From positions 1-64,000 of the forward strand of contig NZ_NWBU01000006.1 of assembly GCF_003050615.1 (NCBI RefSeq): a stretch of DNA of 64,000 nt, in the 5' to 3' direction. Position numbers and translations under genes: made by a program. This stretch comes from Sphingomonas oleivorans. GTDB lineage: Bacteria; Pseudomonadota; Alphaproteobacteria; Sphingomonadales; Sphingomonadaceae. Shown here one piece after another: positions 25,177-34,236 of the stretch. The first letter of the stretch is position 1. The number at the start of each line of letters is the position of its first letter. The notes below the pieces were generated by a model. It did not search any database, was not told the DNA's origin, and saw nothing but the letters and a program-made list of their open reading frames with translations.

Positions 25177-25962
25177 TCAGCTTTCCCATTCGACATTGCC
25201 GCACACGCCGATCGCCTGGCCCGAAACATGCCGTGCTGCGGGGCTCGCCAGGAAGACCGCCATTGCCGCGATTTCATCCATGCCTATCATCGAACGCATC
25301 GAGACATAACGAAGGAAGGTTTCGCGCGCCTGGTCTGGGGAGAGACTATTGTCACGCCCGAACCGCTCGATCAGGGCATTGCCGCGCGGATTGTCGACGA
25401 CACCGGGAAGGATCGCGTTGCAGCGGATGTTCCATGGGCCGAGTTCGCGGGCGGCATTGGCGTTGAGCGCGATAAGCCCCGCCTTGGACGCCACATAGGG
25501 GCTGCGTTCGGGCAAGCCGGTACGCGCCGAACTGGTCGAGATATTGAGGATGCAGCCCGAACGCTGCGCCTTCATGAACGGAATGACGCGCTTCATGCAG
25601 TAGAAGGGCCCGCCCAGATTGACGCGGATGCAATCGTCCCACGCATCCTCCGCGACATTCTCGAGCAGCGCGCGCGGCCCGCCAACGCCCGCATTGTTCA
25701 CGAGCACGTCGAAGCCGCCAAGCCAGGCTGCCGCATCCTCGAACAGCCTGTCCAAACTCTGCGGGGATCCCACATCCGCAAGCGTGCCGCGCAGCAGCGG
25801 CTGTTCCTGAAGCGTCTGTTCCAGCAGGGCCGCGTCGATATCGCAAATGTGGACGCGGCTGCCGGCCGCGACGAAAGCCTCGGCGATCGCACGCCCGATC
25901 GACGACGCTCCGGCCGTCACGAGAATGCGCAATCCTTCCACGCTCGCTACCTTGAGCTCCAT
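25177..25962 (-). CDS. SDR family NAD(P)-dependent oxidoreductase
   Basis: A 261-residue classical short-chain dehydrogenase. The nucleotide loop reads VTAGASSIGRAIAEAF, in which two of the usual glycines are replaced by Ala and Ser. Asp41 (ICDID) after strand 2 suggests NAD rather than NADP. NNAG is at 89-92, the catalytic serine lies in ISTSSARTG (144/145) and YVASK supplies Tyr156 and Lys160. It would oxidise a secondary alcohol or reduce a ketone. It lies 12 bp after the BKACE gene, so the two probably act in sequence, for example hydroxy acid to beta-keto acid, followed by cleavage. Confidence 0.9.
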   Translation of the reverse strand: MELKVASVEGLRILVTAGASSIGRAIAEAFVAAGSRVHICDIDAALLEQTLQEQPLLRGTLADVGSPQSLDRLFEDAAAWLGGFDVLVNNAGVGGPRALLENVAEDAWDDCIRVNLGGPFYCMKRVIPFMKAQRSGCILNISTSSARTGLPERSPYVASKAGLIALNANAARELGPWNIRCNAILPGVVDNPRGNALIERFGRDNSLSPDQARETFLRYVSMRSMIGMDEIAAMAVFLASPAARHVSGQAIGVCGNVEWES

Positions 25963-25974
25963 TCCACTGCCCCC

Positions 25975-26910
25975 TCAAAATGCAACGGCGTCGGCGCCCT
26001 TGAGCTGGAGCATCCGGCGCGCGTCGGCGGGCGTCGCCACCTCCAGGTCGAGCTCGCGCAGGATGCGCCCGATCTTTGCGACCTGCTCGGCATTGCTCGT
26101 CGCCAGGCGTCCCTTGCCGATATAGAGGCTGTCCTCCAGCCCGACCCTGACATTGCCCCCCATGACCGCCGACTGGGTGACGAAGTTCATCTGGTGCCGG
26201 CCCGCCGCCAGCACCGAAAGATCCCAGTCGTCCCCGAACAGCTTGTCGGCGATGCGCACCATATGGGTCAGATTTTCGGGATCCGCGCCGATCCCGCCCA
26301 GGACGCCGAAAATGCATTGGATGAAGAAGGGCGGCTTCACCAGGCCCCGGTCGGCGAAATGCGCCAGCGTATAGAGATGGCCGACATCATAGCATTCGAA
26401 TTCGAACCGGGTGCCATAGGCCTGGCCGATCTCCCGGCAGATCCGCTCGATATTGCCCATCGTGTTGTAGGCGATGCGCTCGCCCGAGGATTCGATATAG
26501 GGTTTCTCCCAGTCGAACTTCCAATCCCGGATGCGCGAGGCAGCCTGGCTGTAATCGAAATTCATGCTGCCCATGTTGAGCGAGGTCAGTTCCGGCTGCG
26601 CGCGCTTGGGAGCCGCCAGACGCTCGTCCAGCGTCATGCTGTTGCTGCCCCCGGTGGTGATGTTGATGACCGCGTCGCTCTGCTGCTTGATGCGCGGCAG
26701 AAACTGCATGAAGATGTCCGGGTCCGGCGTCGGCCGGCCGTCGCGCGGATCGCGCGCGTGAAGGTGCAGTACCGAAGCGCCGGCCGCGGCCGCGGCAACC
26801 GACTGGTCGACGATCTCATCCGGCGTGATGGGCAGGTGCGGCGACATGCTCGGCGTGTGGACGGAGCCGGTGACGGCGCAAGTGATGATCACCTTTTCGG
26901 TGCGGCGCAT
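25975..26910 (-). CDS. BKACE family beta-keto acid cleavage enzyme (DUF849)
   Basis: A 311-residue zinc enzyme of the 3-keto-5-aminohexanoate cleavage (BKACE) family. It condenses a beta-keto acid with acetyl-CoA and splits it to acetoacetate and a new acyl-CoA. The hallmark metal motif VLHLHARDP gives His49 and His51, and the later VRVGLEDSLYIGKG holds the conserved glutamate. NITTGGSNSMTLDERL is the typical substrate-loop region. The start at ATG 26910 gives the family length; the preceding in-frame stretch overlaps nothing family-like. The known members act on aminohexanoate, dehydrocarnitine and simple keto acids; the substrate here is unknown, but a thioesterase gene occurs in the same island. 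Confidence 0.92.
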   Translation of the reverse strand: MRRTEKVIITCAVTGSVHTPSMSPHLPITPDEIVDQSVAAAAAGASVLHLHARDPRDGRPTPDPDIFMQFLPRIKQQSDAVINITTGGSNSMTLDERLAAPKRAQPELTSLNMGSMNFDYSQAASRIRDWKFDWEKPYIESSGERIAYNTMGNIERICREIGQAYGTRFEFECYDVGHLYTLAHFADRGLVKPPFFIQCIFGVLGGIGADPENLTHMVRIADKLFGDDWDLSVLAAGRHQMNFVTQSAVMGGNVRVGLEDSLYIGKGRLATSNAEQVAKIGRILRELDLEVATPADARRMLQLKGADAVAF

Positions 26911-27032
26911 AATGTTTCCTTGGTTTCGCCTTGCCCGGCGTCGGGTGCACCGGGCACGACCCTGCCCGATGCATGGATGGATAAAAGGAAATAGCGGCCC
27001 GTGCCCCGAAAGGGCCGGGCCGCCACCCCGCC

Positions 27033-29201
27033 TCACATCCTGAAGACTGCGGTCAGCACGACACTGCGAGCCTCGTTGAACGTCAGCCCGCTGAGCGTGC
27101 CGCCCTCCGAACTTACGATCGACTTGTTGTTGAAGGCATTGTCGACCGACAGCTTCACGTCGAACTTCTTGGCCCGGTAGAAGAGCTGGGCTTGCCATTC
27201 ATCATAGCTACGCAGGAAATAGCTATTAGCCGCGTTGCCGGGACGGCCGTCGCTGAAGCGTGCGCCGATCGCGACGCCGAAATTCTCAAGCGGCCCCGCC
27301 TGGAAAGCATAGCTGGAGAAGAAGCTTCCCGACCAGTCGGGCACAAGGCGTGGCGTGTTCCCGTCCTCATCCTTCGCATCGAGCACGGCGAAGGAGGAAT
27401 AGAGGTCCCAGCCGGGCACAAGCGAGGCCGCGACATCGATCTCGAACCCCTTGAACGTCTGTTCGCCGCCCAGCACCGTATCGGGTCCGGAACCGATCTG
27501 ATCCGGGTTCGGCACCGGGACATTCTTGCGCCTGGTGTGGAAAAGGGCGGTGTTGACGGTAAGCCGTCCGCCAAACAGATCCCCTTTCGCTCCGACCTCG
27601 ATATTGCGCGCCGTTTCTGCACCCATCGGTTCGCCGGTCAGGCTGTTGATCGCGAATGACGGGTCGAAACCCGTGCTGTAGCCGCTGTAGAGCGAGACTT
27701 CGTCGGTAACGGCATAGCTGGCCCCCACCCGGTAGGTCAGCTTCTTCACATCATAGACATAGTCGCGCGGCTCCGCCGTGCCCTTGTCGTCATAGATGTT
27801 CTCGAACCAGTCATAGCGCATCCCGCCGAGCAAGGTCAGCTTCTCGATGGGCTTCACCGTCGCCTGGACAAAAGTGCCATATGCCTCATAGGCTTCCCCA
27901 GCGAAGAAGTTGGGGCGCAGATCGGGCTGGGCGTAGCTGTAGTTGCGATCCGTGATGACCTTGCGGACGATCAACGGCATGTCGTAATTGCCGTAATATT
28001 TCATATTGAGCTTGGAGTAATCGGCGCCCAGAAGGATCGAGCCGAGCTGGCCATCGCTGCCCAGTCCCTTTACCAGATTCACTTCCGTCGAATAATTGTC
28101 ATAACCGTCCGCATAGTCGAAGAAGCCGGCGAGATTGTAGCTGTTGGTGGAATCCAGCGTTGATCCGCCCCGCGCGCTCGTGATGGCTCGATTGAGATAG
28201 GTATAGCTGCCGCGCAGCTTCAGGCGGAGATTGTCGCCGAGGACTTGCTCGCCCATCAGATTGACGTTCTGGAAGTCGAGATCGAAATTGTTCCAGTCGG
28301 CGCCGACGAAGGTGTGACGGGGCAGCTCGTCCGGCACTTCCAGCTTGCCGGCACTTGTCCGCCGCAGTGGCAGACCGTTCCAGGGAACGCCGCTGTTTTG
28401 CTGCAGCGTATATTGCGCCATCAGACTGGTATTTTCCGTCGGCTCCCAGCGCGCGACGGCGTAGAAGGAGCTCTTCTCGTTCTGCACCACGTCGGTGGCC
28501 GATTCAGTCTCGCCGATCGCGCCGCTGAACCGCACGCCGAAGGTGCTGGAAAGCGGAATGGAAACGTCGATCGTGCCGCGCTTCTGGTCGAAGCTGCCAA
28601 ATTGCAGGCTTGCTTCGGCAAAGGCTTCCTTGAGCGGCTTCTTGCTGACGAAATTGATGACACCGCCGCCGATGCCGCGGCCGTAAAGCGTGGAAACGGG
28701 ACCTTTCAATACCTCGATGGCCTCGATCGAGGAGAAATCCGGCGAAACGAAGTTCACATAGGCCGATCCGTCAAGGCGATATCCATTGACCTGATCGACA
28801 AACTGACCGCGTATCGTAAACTGATCATAGACGCCGGAGAAGTTCCGGGAGAGATTGACGGCGCTGACGAACTCGATCGCGTCGTTCAGATCCTGCGCAT
28901 TGATGTCCTTCAGAAAATTCTCGGTCAGGATTCCCACATTCATGGGAAGTTCCTTGATATCCGTTGGGACTTTGAGCGCGGTATCGGACCGTTCGTCTCT
29001 ATTCGCGTAGCGGGCGCTTACGACGATTTCGTCGTCGCGTCCCGACTCTGCCTGGCTATCCGCCGATGCCTGAGCAAGTGCGGAGGCGGGCGTTGCAATG
29101 ATGAAGGCTATCACAGCGCATGATGCGCCAAGGCGACGACCGCGCGTAAACATGTTCCGTCCGGTCGGAACTCTGGCGATCTGTTCTTCCGAATATCCCA
29201 T
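27033..29201 (-). CDS. TonB-dependent receptor, siderophore (FhuA-like) class
   Basis: A 722-residue outer-membrane receptor. A long leader includes the hydrophobic signal segment LGASCAVIAFIIATPASALAQ. The TonB-box-like EIVVSA is near residue 58 and the plug domain contains IRGQFVDQVNGYRLDG, EVLKGPVSTLYGRGIGGGVINFVSKKP. A 22-strand-type barrel ends in a terminal phenylalanine-rich strand (VVLTAVFRM). The overall pattern matches the FhuA/FcuA-type ferric-siderophore receptors, although close relatives import other ligands. The ATG at 29201 follows an excellent GGGGGAAGA ribosome site; an ATG at 29249 is possible. It is followed by BKACE-SDR-aldolase, so uptake and breakdown appear linked. Confidence 0.9.
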   Translation of the reverse strand: MGYSEEQIARVPTGRNMFTRGRRLGASCAVIAFIIATPASALAQASADSQAESGRDDEIVVSARYANRDERSDTALKVPTDIKELPMNVGILTENFLKDINAQDLNDAIEFVSAVNLSRNFSGVYDQFTIRGQFVDQVNGYRLDGSAYVNFVSPDFSSIEAIEVLKGPVSTLYGRGIGGGVINFVSKKPLKEAFAEASLQFGSFDQKRGTIDVSIPLSSTFGVRFSGAIGETESATDVVQNEKSSFYAVARWEPTENTSLMAQYTLQQNSGVPWNGLPLRRTSAGKLEVPDELPRHTFVGADWNNFDLDFQNVNLMGEQVLGDNLRLKLRGSYTYLNRAITSARGGSTLDSTNSYNLAGFFDYADGYDNYSTEVNLVKGLGSDGQLGSILLGADYSKLNMKYYGNYDMPLIVRKVITDRNYSYAQPDLRPNFFAGEAYEAYGTFVQATVKPIEKLTLLGGMRYDWFENIYDDKGTAEPRDYVYDVKKLTYRVGASYAVTDEVSLYSGYSTGFDPSFAINSLTGEPMGAETARNIEVGAKGDLFGGRLTVNTALFHTRRKNVPVPNPDQIGSGPDTVLGGEQTFKGFEIDVAASLVPGWDLYSSFAVLDAKDEDGNTPRLVPDWSGSFFSSYAFQAGPLENFGVAIGARFSDGRPGNAANSYFLRSYDEWQAQLFYRAKKFDVKLSVDNAFNNKSIVSSEGGTLSGLTFNEARSVVLTAVFRM

Positions 29202-29548
29202 TCTTCCCCCTTGTTTCCCCCTTATCCACCCGCTGGAAGGGTGGATCATGGTCTCGATGGCTACGGTGAACTACGCGCATTCGAGCGAGGCTTTTTGTTC
29301 CTCAGGAGCGAGAACAATCCCGCAGAAACTCGAACATCATGAAATTGACACATGACCGCGGCGCTTAGCCAAGACCACTTGTCCCGCATCCAAGCGTGCC
29401 ACCTCCTTGGCACGTCCGGACCCTGATCCTGATATCGTGGAATGGGGCGATACTTGATCGGGCACACCGCAACAGGCCGCTGTACGTGGCAGGAACGCCG
29501 ATTGTCAGGCGATGCTATTGGCGATGCCGGCGCGCCGCATAGGGCGGT
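29202..29548. promoter_or_regulatory. 347-bp upstream region of the receptor gene, with hairpin
   Basis: No gene is visible between the receptor start and the stop of the M81 peptidase gene. It contains a perfect 7-bp inverted repeat (29395-29401 with 29408-29414, spacer of 6), CGTGCCA/TGGCACG, about 195 bp upstream of the receptor start, a possible regulator site. I see no clear Fur box. Confidence 0.45.
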
Positions 29549-31054
29549 TCATGGCCACTGCGTTTCCTGGTCGAGCGGATAAACCGGCCGGGACAATCCC
29601 TGCCAAGGAATATTCTGGAGATCGGGCGTCGTCAGGCCCGGTGCATTCACCTCGAAGATATTGGCGTCTTTGACCAAATGCTCGAAACCGGCCCGGAAGT
29701 GGCCGCGTGATTTGACGACGAAACTGCTCGCTTTGCGAGGATCCAGTCCAATATCCTCCAGAAGGTCCGCACCCCACATCTGCTCGCGGACGCTCACGAC
29801 CGCGATGTCGATACCGGGGAGCGACAGCCAGGCGGTCTTTCCAAGGTTCACGGGCGCATTGGCCAATACCCCGAGCCGGGCAATGAAGCGCCCTTCCGTC
29901 AGCTTGCGGACCGTCGCACGAACCGTCATCCGCTCGGAAAATGGACTTGTCTCGTCGCGGTTCAGCCGCGCATCGAACGTTGCGCCAACGCCTCTTTCCC
30001 AGGCCTCTTCGACCAGCGCAGGATCATAGAAAAGCCCAAGCTGGACATTTTGCGCGCCGCTTTCCAGCAGGGCTTTCAGGATCCAGAGGGTGTTTCCCCG
30101 TCCTCCGCCTCCTGGATTGTCGGCGATATCGGCCAGGATGATCGGGCCATCCGCCCGGTCATCGGCGCGCAATGCCAGTTGCGCCGCCTCGGCAAGGCTT
30201 TTGGTGGCGCGCCGATACCGCCGGCGGTCCTGCCAGGCCCTGCTTGCGAGGCGCCCGGCGGCCTGATCCGCGGCTTCTTGCCCGCTCCTTGCATAAGCAA
30301 GGATGGCCATGCCGTTATAGCCGGTATCCGAAAAGGCAAATCCCGCCAGGGCGGAGGCGGTCGCGATCGTCTCGCCTATCTCCGCCTCGACGGCATTCAT
30401 GAGGTCGCCATAGGGTTCGCCGGGCGCGGTGAGCTGGGTGACCTGCGGCGTCACCAGCGGGAGCCGGACAAAACTCTTGGCGAAACGCTTTCCTTCGAAC
30501 AATTCGTTCATCAGCAGCGCGGCGTCGGCCGAACGGGCGCAATGATCCACATGTGGATTGGTGCGCATCGCTATGAGCGCATCGGTTTGCGCAACCATCT
30601 CCTCCGAAATATTGCCATGCAGATCGAGCGTGGCCACGATCGGGACTGCGGGCCCGACAATCTCGCGAACCGCCCGAAAATAGGCTCCGTCCATATCGGC
30701 GAGCTCGGTCGTGATCCCGGCGCCATGGCCATAGATATATACGCCATCGAGCGGCAGCGCGGCCGTGAGCCGCTCCCGGATCTCGGCCAGCAGCTCGAGG
30801 AAATAGCCATGGTCGCAGGGGCCGCCCGCCTTGCCGTCCGCGAGCAGGATCGGCACCGCTTCCCATTTCCTCAGACGCGACATGGCAGGGCCGAAGCCGA
30901 ACACATCCGCGTTCGCGAGAAAGGGCGCCATGTCCTCGCCGACAAGCAGCCCGTGATTTATAAAGTCGTCATGCCCCGTAACCGGGGCAAAGCGGTTGCT
31001 TTCGAGCTCGATACCCAGGATCGCTATGCGCTTCGGAAGATCGGCGGGCGGCAT
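29549..31054 (-). CDS. M81 family metallopeptidase (MlrC-like)
   Basis: A 501-residue protein of the M81 family, named for MlrC (microcystinase C), a zinc enzyme that cuts small linear peptides in sphingomonads. Visible family landmarks are IELESNRFAP near residue 16, IYGHGAGITTE (about 107), TLDLHGNISEEM (His146) and MRTNPHVDH (His168, Asp170), which supply likely metal ligands. DIADNPGGGGRGNT near residue 325 is the typical glycine-rich C-domain motif. There is no signal peptide, so it is cytoplasmic. The ATG at 31054 was chosen; further upstream the frame is not family-like. It lies 73 bp after the S12 hydrolase gene on the same strand. Confidence 0.88.
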   Translation of the reverse strand: MPPADLPKRIAILGIELESNRFAPVTGHDDFINHGLLVGEDMAPFLANADVFGFGPAMSRLRKWEAVPILLADGKAGGPCDHGYFLELLAEIRERLTAALPLDGVYIYGHGAGITTELADMDGAYFRAVREIVGPAVPIVATLDLHGNISEEMVAQTDALIAMRTNPHVDHCARSADAALLMNELFEGKRFAKSFVRLPLVTPQVTQLTAPGEPYGDLMNAVEAEIGETIATASALAGFAFSDTGYNGMAILAYARSGQEAADQAAGRLASRAWQDRRRYRRATKSLAEAAQLALRADDRADGPIILADIADNPGGGGRGNTLWILKALLESGAQNVQLGLFYDPALVEEAWERGVGATFDARLNRDETSPFSERMTVRATVRKLTEGRFIARLGVLANAPVNLGKTAWLSLPGIDIAVVSVREQMWGADLLEDIGLDPRKASSFVVKSRGHFRAGFEHLVKDANIFEVNAPGLTTPDLQNIPWQGLSRPVYPLDQETQWP

Positions 31055-31127
31055 CAACAAGATTCTCCAAATTCGCCATGCGGACGTGCCGGCCTTTCGA
31101 GCGGGAAAAGCCGGCTGTCGCGCTGGA

Positions 31128-32711
31128 TCATGACCCAGGCGATGGTTCCGTCCGGTGGAACTCGCCGCCATATGAGGTTTTGAAGCCGGTTACCTCGCCA
31201 GCGGCATCCGTCAGGAAGCTGACGAAGAAGGAGCGGGGCACCGGATATGGCCAGCGTTTGACGACGGCGAAGGTATCACGCCGCCAATGCTGCAGCTCAT
31301 ATGTGACCGGCCCGGCACTCATGATCAGCTTGCCATTCGGCTCGGCCTTGATTTCGACTTCGCCGAACGCTCCGTCATCATGATATCGTGAAGCGTAGGC
31401 GCTCGAAGACAGTGCCGGCAGGCGAGGGTTGCGCTGGCCCTGGATGCGCTGTTCTTCCTGCATTTCCTCGCGATCCATATGATCGCTATAGGCCTTGAAA
31501 GCTGCCGGCCAGTCCTTGGCGGGAAGGTCAAGGGCATAATCAAGAACAAGCTGTGTTACGGCATGTCCCAATAGCCAATATGGGCCGTTGAGGAGAACGA
31601 CGACGCCGAACTTCTTTTCGGGAAGCATTGCCAATGTGCAACGGAATCCATCGATCGCGCCATCATGCTGCACAACGGTGGATCCGTGATAATCTTGAAT
31701 GCCGAGGCCAAGCGCATAGCTCATGAAGCGGACACCGTCCGGCCCCTCGCCCAATATGGTGGCAAGCGCCTTTGACTTATAATGTCCGCGGTTCGGCGTA
31801 TGCGGGGTCTCCATCTCCTGGACGGTCGAAGGCTGCAAAATCTGCTTGCCGTTCCAGCTTCCCTGGCCCAGCAGGACCATGAGCCAGCGCGCCATGTCGT
31901 TGACGGAACTATTGACCCCGCCGGCCGGCAAGGCGACATGATCTTCGTAAATCCAGGGAATAGGCGCCATTCGCCCGTCGATGGCCATGTGGGGCGATGC
32001 GCTGTTGCTGAGCGCGCGCGCGACGCGATGATCGGCATTGGTATGCGTCATGCCGAGCGGGCCCCAGATTTGATTCTGGGCTACCGTCTCCCAATTCGTT
32101 CCGGCGATCTGCGCCACGACCAGCCCGGCGGCGGTATAATTGTCGGTCGTATAGACCATCTCGCTCCGGAACGGTGCGAGCGGCTTCAAATAGCGCATAC
32201 GCCGGACGAGATCCGTCCGATCCTTGGCGATCTCGCGAAAAATTCCAGGAGAACCTTCAAGGCCGGTCCGCATCGCCAGCAGGTCTCGAAGCGTCACCAT
32301 ATTTGTGGTGGCCTCGTCGTGAAGCGCGAACCATGGCAAATGATCCCGAACGCGATCGTCCCACTTCAGCCGGCCGGATTCCACCAATTGTCCTGCCGTC
32401 GCCGAAACGAAGGATTTCGTGCAGGATCCTATGCCGAATACCGTATCGGCATCGACCGGTTCGCCAGTCGACATGTTGCGCGTGCCAAAGCCGCGCGCAT
32501 GAATGACACGGCCATCCTCGACAACCGCAACAGCAAGGCCCGGTTGCTGCCACGTCCTTCGCGCTTCTTCTATCTGGGCATCGATCTGGGTGAAATCGCG
32601 CTGCGGCGCGGCGAAGCCGCCGCTCGTCGCCGTGGCGATTGCAAGAATGAATGCAATGAAACGCCTACCGCCGGCGGAGCTACCATGGCGGGCTCTCCAA
32701 TGATCAAACAT
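31128..32711 (-). CDS. Exported S12 serine hydrolase (beta-lactamase/MlrB-like)
   Basis: A 527-residue class-C beta-lactamase-fold hydrolase with a signal peptide (about residues 1-35, ending GGFAA). The nucleophile motif is SCTK (Ser96, Lys99) and the HDG triad motif is at 349-351. The usual YxN motif reads Tyr187-Thr-Thr, with the asparagine replaced. A C-terminal lipocalin-like region (about 430-527) is typical of longer S12 esterases/peptidases. The length is close to that of MlrB of the microcystin pathway. A strong AAGGAG site precedes ATG 32711. It could cleave peptides, including D-residue bonds, or esters in the periplasm. Confidence 0.85.
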   Translation of the reverse strand: MFDHWRARHGSSAGGRRFIAFILAIATATSGGFAAPQRDFTQIDAQIEEARRTWQQPGLAVAVVEDGRVIHARGFGTRNMSTGEPVDADTVFGIGSCTKSFVSATAGQLVESGRLKWDDRVRDHLPWFALHDEATTNMVTLRDLLAMRTGLEGSPGIFREIAKDRTDLVRRMRYLKPLAPFRSEMVYTTDNYTAAGLVVAQIAGTNWETVAQNQIWGPLGMTHTNADHRVARALSNSASPHMAIDGRMAPIPWIYEDHVALPAGGVNSSVNDMARWLMVLLGQGSWNGKQILQPSTVQEMETPHTPNRGHYKSKALATILGEGPDGVRFMSYALGLGIQDYHGSTVVQHDGAIDGFRCTLAMLPEKKFGVVVLLNGPYWLLGHAVTQLVLDYALDLPAKDWPAAFKAYSDHMDREEMQEEQRIQGQRNPRLPALSSSAYASRYHDDGAFGEVEIKAEPNGKLIMSAGPVTYELQHWRRDTFAVVKRWPYPVPRSFFVSFLTDAAGEVTGFKTSYGGEFHRTEPSPGS

Positions 32712-32845
32712 TGATTCTCCTTATGATCGAGGCCGACAGACGGATTTCTGTAGCGGCAGGCATGTTCGGGATAGGGGCGCCGGGATCCGATTTGCCTCTC
32801 CTTATGGCCGCTCTCGGGGCGAAAAGAGGATCGGCGCATCATCGC

Positions 32846-34192
32846 TCATGATGTGGCGCGCTGCGGCTGACGGGCCCGGGTCCCATCTATCATCTTGGCC
32901 ATTGACAGGCAGACGCCGATCAAAAGCGCCGCCATTGCGAAGAAGAAAGCGGACCAGCCGCTGGCCGCGACGATCAGGCCAGCGAGGGCCGGCGCAATGG
33001 TTCGGCCGATATTGTAGAAGGCGCCATAGCCGGTGAAGTCCGTGCCTGGCTGTGCTCCAACCGCCCAGCTCAGGCGCTCGAAGGTGAAGACCGCGTGGAG
33101 GGTGCTGATCAGAATTGCCGGCAGGAAGCCCAATAAGGCGGCGGACACAAAGTCCACCTCCGCGGATCGTGCGGTGATTGCCAATCCGGCGATCAGGAAA
33201 GGTGCAAGGCCCGCAATTACATAAAGAACAATGATGCTCCCGACGCGCTTGATGAAGAGGGCCGCAACAGCGGAGCCGCACAGCTCGCCTATAAGATAAA
33301 TAGTGCCGACGATCATGCCGGCCTGTCCCAGCGACAAGCCTCGATCCAGCAGGAAGGGCCCGAGCATCGCCGACAGGCTCGCATTCGTCGCTCCACCTCC
33401 GATGAGCAGTAGAGAGCGCCGCAGCATGAACGGTTGACGCATGAATCTTGCCAGCGACGCCCTATCCGCTGTTTTCGTTCGCGGGCTTGGCATGCTTTCC
33501 TTGCGTAGGACTATGGGCAGCGTGAGCAGAAGGAACAGAATGGCCGCCGTCAGGGTGGTCGCCGTCCAGCCGGCGGATGCGAGCATGAAGAAGAGAAATG
33601 TTCCTGATAGCAGGGCGCCTACCGCTTCGAAGATCGCCTTCACGCCTGCCCCGAGCGCCCTTTCATGCTCATCGAGATTCTCGATGGTATAGCCATCGAC
33701 GGCGATGTCCTGGGTGGCGACAATCGACATCTGCAGCGTCAGCAGCAGGAACATCGGGATCAGGAGGTCGCCCGCGGGGCGCAGGAGACCGAGCATGGCG
33801 AGCAGGGCGGCCGCGGCCGCCGTGCAAGGAAGGATCCAGCTTCGCCGCCGGCCGAAGCGACGCGACCCGTAGCTATCCACCATGGGCGCCCAGAGCAGCT
33901 TTGCCCACATTGGCACCAATGGCAGCGAGAGCAGCCAGAATTGGGATGGCTGCAGCCCATAAGAGCGGGCGGCCGTCGGAACGATCGCGTTGCTGAAGCT
34001 GAGTGGCAGCGCCTGCGCGGCGCAAATCGTGCCGATAAGGAAGAATTTGCCCCAAGGCTGATCCTGCAGGCCCGGCTGTCTCGCATTGGCGATGCCAAGC
34101 GCCCGATGGAATAATCCTATCATCGAGACCGATCGGAATGATCTGGGTCGCTGCGCAACAAGCCTTTCATCTGCAATCTCCAAATGCACCAT
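32846..34192 (-). CDS. MFS permease, AmpG/MlrD-like
   Basis: A 448-residue inner-membrane protein with about 12 spans. The pattern LPLSFSNAIVPTAARSYGL, PMVDSYGSRRFGRRRSWILPC and the conserved TQDIAVDGYTIE match the AmpG/acetyl-CoA transporter branch of the MFS, which imports muropeptides and related peptides; MlrD of microcystin clusters is usually described as such a permease. It lies between two S12 hydrolase genes, 44 bp after one and 134 bp before the other, all on the minus strand. This suggests import of peptide fragments made in the periplasm. The start may instead be Met24 (34123). Confidence 0.87.
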   Translation of the reverse strand: MVHLEIADERLVAQRPRSFRSVSMIGLFHRALGIANARQPGLQDQPWGKFFLIGTICAAQALPLSFSNAIVPTAARSYGLQPSQFWLLSLPLVPMWAKLLWAPMVDSYGSRRFGRRRSWILPCTAAAAALLAMLGLLRPAGDLLIPMFLLLTLQMSIVATQDIAVDGYTIENLDEHERALGAGVKAIFEAVGALLSGTFLFFMLASAGWTATTLTAAILFLLLTLPIVLRKESMPSPRTKTADRASLARFMRQPFMLRRSLLLIGGGATNASLSAMLGPFLLDRGLSLGQAGMIVGTIYLIGELCGSAVAALFIKRVGSIIVLYVIAGLAPFLIAGLAITARSAEVDFVSAALLGFLPAILISTLHAVFTFERLSWAVGAQPGTDFTGYGAFYNIGRTIAPALAGLIVAASGWSAFFFAMAALLIGVCLSMAKMIDGTRARQPQRATS

Positions 34193-34236
34193 TGCCGCCG
34201 TGGATGAGGCGAGGTTTCATCGCGACACTGTCGGGA

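Noticed and set aside
25051-26994. 647-codon plus-strand open frame
   Set aside because: Antisense to the SDR and BKACE genes; composition is that of a mirrored coding strand.
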